DNA of 64,000 nt from positions 28,350,463 through 28,414,462 of the forward strand of contig NC_021671.1 in the NCBI RefSeq assembly GCF_000247815.1, written 5' to 3'. How positions within the stretch are numbered: the stretch's first letter is position 1; every line of letters begins with the position of its first letter. Both the position numbers and the translations under genes were made by a program. This document shows, in pieces, positions 58,622-64,000 of this stretch. This DNA comes from Ficedula albicollis. Its lineage: Eukaryota > Chordata > Aves > Passeriformes > Muscicapidae. The notes beneath the pieces were generated by a model. That model saw only the letters and a list, made by a program, of their open reading frames with translations. It did no database searches and was not told the DNA's origin.

Positions 58622-61094
58622 GTATAGCATTGGTTATTTCACTGGGCCTTCTCATCTCCTCTCAAAAGAAATAAGGAGCCTAGCAGATGGCCACAATTTC
58701 AGGGCCTTTGTATTCCCCTCAGTAAAGTGATTGTTACAACAGGCCTATCAGGATCCATGAATAGCCCATTCCCAGCAACATTAAATAACTTCTTTTATCT
58801 TTATGATTATTGATGAAATCAGAGTTTCAGATTAACAAGTGCTAAAGTGTTCAAATAGCCTCCTAAGATATACTTCTGCACAGCCAAGAAAATACCATTG
58901 CAAATAATAAGAATAGCACAATCACCAAGATATAGAGCAAAGAACTGAACAAAAGAATGTTAACATATTCAAAGCACAAGAAATAACAATGGGTAGCCTT
59001 GACTGGCAGTTATACTTCAAAATCTTACTGCTCCCAAGAGACAAATTTTTAATAAAGGATGAGAGTGGAAAATAAATTGTTAGCTAATTATCTCTACTCA
59101 CTAAAAGGAAACAACAACAATAAAAAATAAAATAAAACTAAACAAAAAACATCAAAAAAAACCCCCACCAAACATGAGCAAAGTAGAAAATACATGCAGC
59201 TAAACCCTGTCAAAGACTTTATTTCCAACACAGTGCCCCTCAGGCAATGGGAGCATAATAAGGCATATAAGGACTTCAGAATTAATTTCCTTAAAATTGT
59301 TTATCATCTCACTGTGTGACATAATAATCCCCAGGCACCTTAAAACCATTTCACTAGCAAAACAATTCATTTCTTCTTCATGCATAAATTCACATGCTAT
59401 ATTAGGATGTGGGTTCAATTGCTGATGTTAATTTTTTTCCCATTACTGTAAAAATAATTGCTTAAGTTCCTTTGAAAATGAAACATTGTATAACTCCCCC
59501 CACACACAGAGGTTACCAACAAAAACACCAACAGGAACCCACTAATCTCAGGCATGCTCCTTAGCACTACAAGTCCTGATACCTCAAGGTCAGACTGGTT
59601 CTTTCTCATCGTCCTGATTTCCATACTCCTATAGAAAGAGAGGAGAAAAAAAAGATCTGGTGATTTTCTGGTATCCAGTTCTTCTTTACAATCACTCTCC
59701 TCAGGGTTATTTTGTCATGGGATGATTAATGCACTAGTTTTAGGTACCTTTATACTATAGTGTAACTAGCATCTAGCCTGCTTTGGTTACAAAGCCTGGC
59801 AAACTAGGCAGATGCACTAGATTTCTTCCAGAAACCTGCTCTTCTGACATTAGCCACTCAAAACCATCAGACCTGGATGAGCAGGATTTACTATTTGTTT
59901 TGAATAGGACTTGAAGTATCTTTGAATGAAATAATCAAATATGGGGAAGGAAAGGATGAGAAAGGAAAAGACTGAATCATTATGCTCAAAACAAGACTAT
60001 TCTTTCAGCAATTCTGTTTCAAGAGCCTTTTGAAGACAAGATGCTGAAGACCAGCTATGAAAATTGTGCTTTCCCTGCTTTCCTCCATTTGGCCTTTCTC
60101 TGGTTATCTTCAATTCAGCCCTTCCAGAAAAGGGATTGTTGGGCCTCAGATAATTGTATAAATAAATTTTTTTCTTTGCCTCTCCCCCATTCATTCCCAA
60201 TCCCCACAAACACACTTTTAGCATGGATATTGTGTTCTTTGAAAAACAACATGTCAACATTTTTTGCAAATTAGAAAATGCCTCAGGATGTCCAAAGAGA
60301 TTCTCTCTCTTCCACTGGACTATTTCCATTTCTATCCACTGTTGACACAGTCATCTTTAGAAACTGAGATATATATAATTGAGATTATTAACATCTTCCA
60401 TTTTAAAATCAAATTTTAAAAGGCTTAAAATCCTGATAATGATGAAAAGAACTAATTTATACTTCCTTATACATCTCTCCCCATTTGTTCATTACACCCA
60501 GTTGTTGCTTCTCCACTTACAACAGTAAGTGTCCTGCAGTCCCTCCAGGAAAAAAGGCCTGCAACTGGACTTAGTCCAAATCTCACTGAAGTCAATGGAA
60601 AAGTTATTGTTTGATCCAAAGCCCATCAAAGATAATGGAGGAAATCCCACTGACTTCACAGAAGTCTGGATAAGTCCCATTGTGTGCTTGTACACTGTCC
60701 ATAGCAATCCTAGCTTTTGATAAGACCCTAAGAAGGCAGCTAGAGACAAAAATTACAATGATGATTCTGGAAAATACATTGACAAATATTTATAGAAATT
60801 CTGCTTACTCTGATAAAATGCATTCACTAATCATGCAGGCTGTGGCTGTGGTTGCAGGAGAGTGTTTCAGGGTCCAATTCACAGCATAGCAAAGGGCTTT
60901 GTCTCCCTGTGTCACTATGAAAATTGTGGAAAAAAGGTTTGCCTCAATAACAGAACAGAGCTTCACCTATCAGTATCTGTTGCATGCTGTGTAGAGAAGG
61001 ATACAGCAATTTTGAACACCCCATTGGATATCCGTGCTGCTTGTTATGCCCTTGTGAAAACAGAATCCTTTCTTTATCCCTTCTGTACACGAAG
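58622..61094 (+). other. CFAP97D2: CFAP97D2-like intron 2
   Basis: 2.5 kb of AT-rich noncoding DNA. No further exon or repeat family was recognised. Confidence 0.7.
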
Positions 61095-61201
61095 TTGGAG
61101 GAAGACTAACTTTCTGACACTGAAAGAGACAACTGCTGCTGGAGAAGATGTCCTGCATAATGAGAACAAAGAGACAACAAAAATGACTATAAGGCCAAAA
61201 C
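61095..61201 (+). pseudogene. CFAP97D2: CFAP97D2-like exon 3, stop and two deletions
   Basis: The acceptor is a pyrimidine-rich tract ending acacgaag; the donor is AAAAC|gtaaca at 61202. The frame reads LEED, stop TAA (61107-61109), LSDTERDN; then a shifted frame reads LLEKMSCIMRTK from 61136; then the first frame type returns as DNKNDYKAK from 61173. Against the family pattern the shifts imply about 4 bases lost near 61134 and about 8 near 61172. The last two bases plus the first of exon 4 make one codon. The open frame 60862-61230 that overlaps it in another frame is a shadow. Confidence 0.86.
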
Positions 61202-61550
61202 GTAACATCAGCAGCACTATTTCCATGTAGTTATCAAGTTTCCTTCCCAGTGATAAACATAGCTAAGGATAAACTGCTCTGTGAGGACACATTTAAAAGG
61301 CAGCCTAAGGTATAATCAACACTTCAGAAAGCCACTTGCTTATCCTGTCACATGAAATCTAATGCCAGGTCATTTTCCTCCTACACTCTGTTGAAGAGAA
61401 GAAGACTTTAAATTAGTTTTTCACTTTAATAACTGAGGGAATAAAAACAAATAGAGGGGGAAAACGTTGCCCTACTTTAAGAAAATAATTGAAGCAAACC
61501 TGTTATGTCTCAGCAAAGCTGTTGATCCTACTAAGTGAGTCATTGCTGCT

Positions 61551-61940
61551 GACTTTGCCAGTTGTTCCTACAGACTCCACTGGAAAAAGGGAGACCCAAA
61601 GCTGAGAGATTAAATAAAGCCAGAGCAAAAATATAATTAATTTTTTTTTAAATGGAGCAGGAAGCAGGCAAAAGAGAAAATTTAATTTACTGCTCAATGG
61701 AGATCAAGCACAAAGGGAGACCCAAAGCTGAGAGATTAAATAAAGCCAGAGCAAAAATATAATTAATTTTTTTTTAAAGACTTTGCCAGTTGTTCCTACA
61801 GACTCCACTGGAAAAAGGGAGACCCAAAGCTGAGAGATTAAATAAAGTCAGAGCAAAAATATAATTAAATTTTTTTTAAAGTGGAGCAGGAAGCAGGCAA
61901 AAGAGAAAATTTAATTTACTGCTCAATGGAGATCAAGCAC
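61551..61940. repeat. Nested direct-repeat cluster (X-Y-Z-Y-X-Y-Z)
   Basis: Three modules alternate. X starts gactttgccagttgttccta (61551, 61779). Y starts aaagggagacccaaagctga (61586, 61712, 61814). Z starts ggagcaggaagcaggcaaaa (about 61654, 61883). Full X-to-X distance is 228 bp. Copies differ by one or two bases (gccagag versus gtcagag; attaattt versus attaaatt). A simple two-copy 228-bp duplication does not explain the extra Y. Confidence 0.9.
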
Positions 61941-62084
61941 AATGTGCCTTGAAGATTTATCACTGGACAGAACTATCTTAAATATTTTTGCTTCAGTGAG
62001 AAATTCACTGAAAATGTGCCTTGAAGATTTATCACTGGACAGAACGATCTTAAATATTTTTGATTCAGTGAGAAATTCACATCC
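61941..62084. repeat. Tandem duplication, two copies of 72 bp
   Basis: The segment starting aatgtgccttgaagatttat at 61941 recurs at 62013. Differences are gaactatc versus gaacgatc and ttgcttc versus ttgattc. It directly follows the nested cluster. Confidence 0.94.
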
Positions 62085-63314
62085 CAAATAGGGCACAGGA
62101 AACCAGTCAACAACAGGGACAGGTTTTTGAAGTGAAGGTTTGTATAGTTCAGGTGGTGGTTGGTGATTCATTTGCAGCCAGTCTACTTTTTGATAGACTG
62201 ACTACTCACCAAGCCCTAAAGTGTGTCCAGAAAGCAAATACTGCTCAGTTGAAATGACCCAGGTAAAACTCACTACACACCACTGTCACAAATACCCTGA
62301 CATTTGCACAGTTCCTTTACCTGAGGCAAAGTTGGTCACGGCCACATCATGCAAATCTGTATCATAACACTTACAGCTTGCCACTAGTGAATAATATCGA
62401 GATTTGTGCAGACATCAACAAGAATTACTTAATTCCACTGCTGAAGCTGTGATTACACAAGATACAGAAAGAGCAGAACATCCTCCTCCTTCCCATTCCT
62501 TCTCTCTGTTCATGATTCAAATGGCAAACTCCTGTTGTTTTCTTTGGATTTCTTTGGTTTTCACCAAACCTTTCCATTAGCTACTTGAATTTGTGACAGC
62601 ATCAGAAAATTAACTCAACAAAACCAAACAAACCTGGATGGTTTTTCTGCCACTTTCTGCAAAGTCACGAATTCCAGGGCTCTTGCAAGGGATTGAGAAG
62701 ACCACAGTGGGAGCAGGGGGGAGATGAGCAAGGGAAGCAAAAGTGCAGGTCCTTTGCTTTTTTGGTAGCAGGATACTGCTGTGAGATCAACTCAGCTGCC
62801 TGGAAAATTGCAGTCTAAGAAATCACAGAAAGTTTCCAGGGCATTTGAGGCAGTAGATTATCTTCATGCTTCTCAACACAGTATATCAGATTTGTACTCA
62901 AGAGAAACTTATAAACCAAAGTAACAGAAATCAATGATTAAGCATTTCAGACACCAGCCATGTCCTCACCTACAGTACTGCACTACTGCAATTCCAAGAC
63001 TGGAGGTTCACACTAATCTGAGATAAAGCCATAGAACTGCTCCTCTTGTAAAAGGTCCCAAAATTCCATATAGGCAGGAATGTGTTTGGAAGACACTGAA
63101 CAAAGTCTATCCTCTTAAGAAGGACCAAAAATTGGGTTACAAAGGCCAGTTAATGCAGATCAAGAAGGAGCAAGTCCTTTTGGGGAAGGTACAAAATTCC
63201 AGGCAAAATTCCCCCTTACAGAAGATTGACAAATGCTTCACATTCTGGATTCCCAGGCATGGGAATACAAACAAGCATGAAGTCTGATTCTACTTATGTG
63301 GTTTTCCCCTCTAG

Positions 63315-63564
63315 CTTAATTGAAGATAAACAAAAGCAGGAGCTGTGGAAAGTGAACCAGGAGAACTGAGCCATTCTGGATAGAATTACAAAATCCCAGC
63401 CTCAGTATCAGGTTCAATGATGGCACGAGGATTGGCAACAAGCTGAAAAATACATGGCCAGCGTTGCGAGATATCCTCGTGGGCAGTGTAAATCACAGAG
63501 CCAAAGGGTAACCCTGAGCTTCTGTTCTTGCCTTCAGTTATTTCTGGATCAGAACTGCTCATAG
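63315..63564 (+). pseudogene. CFAP97D2: CFAP97D2-like last exon, two in-frame stops
   Basis: The acceptor is ttttcccctctag. The frame from 63316 reads LIEDKQKQELWKVNQEN, stop TGA (63367-63369), AILDRITKSQPQYQVQ, stop TGA (63418-63420), WHEDWQQAEKYMASVARYPR and GQ. This matches without gaps the family C-terminal pattern QELLxVTxEN...L.RI...WHEDW..AE.....IARYPRG. The second stop stands where an Arg is expected before WHEDW, as a CGA to TGA change would give. After GQ the frame continues to TAG at 63562-63564; a possible donor at 63508 (AGG|gtaacc) could end the exon earlier. Confidence 0.9.
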
Positions 63565-64000
63565 AGCACATTTTGCAGCACTTTTGTGCTGGGGATTAGC
63601 TGCACATGGCAGCCAGCCACACAATTAACAGCCTTTCACTTAATGCAGCCACTCTTATCAAATGAATCCCAGAGCTCTCTTCAGACTTTATTAGGCAATT
63701 TGTAACTACTGTAGTTTCTACACTCAGACTGTGCACCATGGAGAAAAGGCGTTCTCAGAAATAATCTAAAAATTACTGCAGAAACCAGAAGCAATTGCTT
63801 ACCAGTTCCAACAGAGCAACAGCCAGACACTTCAACAACATTTAAGGTGACCAGAAGGGCACATGCATTGAGGGGTCCAAAACCTATACTGGCAAAGCAA
63901 CCAGGTTCTTATTTTCATCTGTAACAGAGGTAAAGGAAATCAGCAACAAAATGGCTATAGGAGGTTTTAGCAAGCTTTTCCAGGGAAAGAAAATTGATTG
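63565..64000. other. 3' flank of the CFAP97D2-like locus
   Basis: No exon, repeat or polyadenylation signal that I can assign. By gene order CDC16 would be expected further right, outside the window. Confidence 0.5.

Larger units (their letters stand above)
61202..63314 (+). other. CFAP97D2: CFAP97D2-like intron 3
   Basis: 2.1 kb of noncoding DNA. It includes the nested duplication cluster at 61551-62084; no exon was recognised. Confidence 0.7.
55141..63564 (+). pseudogene. CFAP97D2: CFAP97D2-like unitary pseudogene, four exons
   Basis: CFAP97-domain (hemingway) proteins are small cilium and flagellum proteins; the paralogue CFAP97D1 is needed for sperm flagella in mouse. Four exons lie in order at 55141-55235, 58559-58621, 61095-61201 and 63315-63564. 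Their joined translation runs along the family from the N-terminal HxAYxxxLPCGN...WD...Y segment, through AKPLVDT, the LEE..LS..ERDN...LLLEKM..IMRTK...DNKNDY segment, to QELW.V.QEN and WHEDWQQAEKYM..VARYPRGQ. All splice sites follow GT-AG and the exon phases match (0, 0, then a split codon giving Thr). The frame is broken in exons 1, 3 and 4 by three frameshifting deletions and three stop codons. Retained introns exclude a processed copy. In human the gene lies by RASA3 and CDC16, so this is the expected place for the original gene. Family sequence is recalled, not searched. Confidence 0.88.

Noticed and set aside
60862..61230. 122-residue plus-strand frame
   Set aside because: It overlaps the CFAP97D2-like exon 3 in another frame and crosses that exon's acceptor and donor, so it is a shadow.
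63386..63571. 61-residue minus-strand frame
   Set aside because: Antisense shadow of the CFAP97D2-like last exon.

Overview
The window is vertebrate nuclear DNA, almost certainly from a bird. Two CR1 LINE 3' ends with the usual avian sequence are present (about 38236-38528 on +, 54755-54830 on -), interspersed repeats are otherwise sparse, and the gene order fits the RASA3 - CFAP97D2 (- CDC16) block known from human 13q34. Real coding sequence is rare. Most long open frames are chance or come from poly-C tracts.

Layout. 1-1170: intron 2 of RASA3. 1171-1288 (-): RASA3 exon 2, intact, with good splice sites. 1289 to about 38.6 kb: intron 1, with several two-copy tandem duplications and two long poly-C blocks. 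About 39.0-41.66 kb: GC-rich, CpG-rich island, the probable RASA3 promoter and first-exon region, broken by two more poly-C blocks and one N. The conserved coding exon 1 of RASA3 cannot be seen and may lie under a poly-C block. 41.66-55.1 kb: intergenic DNA with two more poly-C blocks and a CR1 end. 55.1-63.56 kb (+): four exons of a CFAP97D2-like gene with consensus splice sites and matching phases. The reading frame is broken by a frameshift in exon 1, a stop and two frameshifting deletions in exon 3, and two stops in exon 4. I read this as a unitary pseudogene of a ciliary/flagellar gene. It is the most interesting biological result here.

Assembly quality. Six pure C runs (885, 1101, 373, 918, 39 and 575 bases) sit exactly in low-complexity or GC-rich DNA, and several have the same sequence repeated on both sides. 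With the 33-bp direct repeat around the single N, this looks like faulty gap closure rather than biology. About ten other two-copy tandem duplications, 45-451 bp and nearly identical, may be real or may be uncollapsed alleles or overlaps.

I found no RNA gene, CRISPR, mobile DNA system or new multi-gene system.
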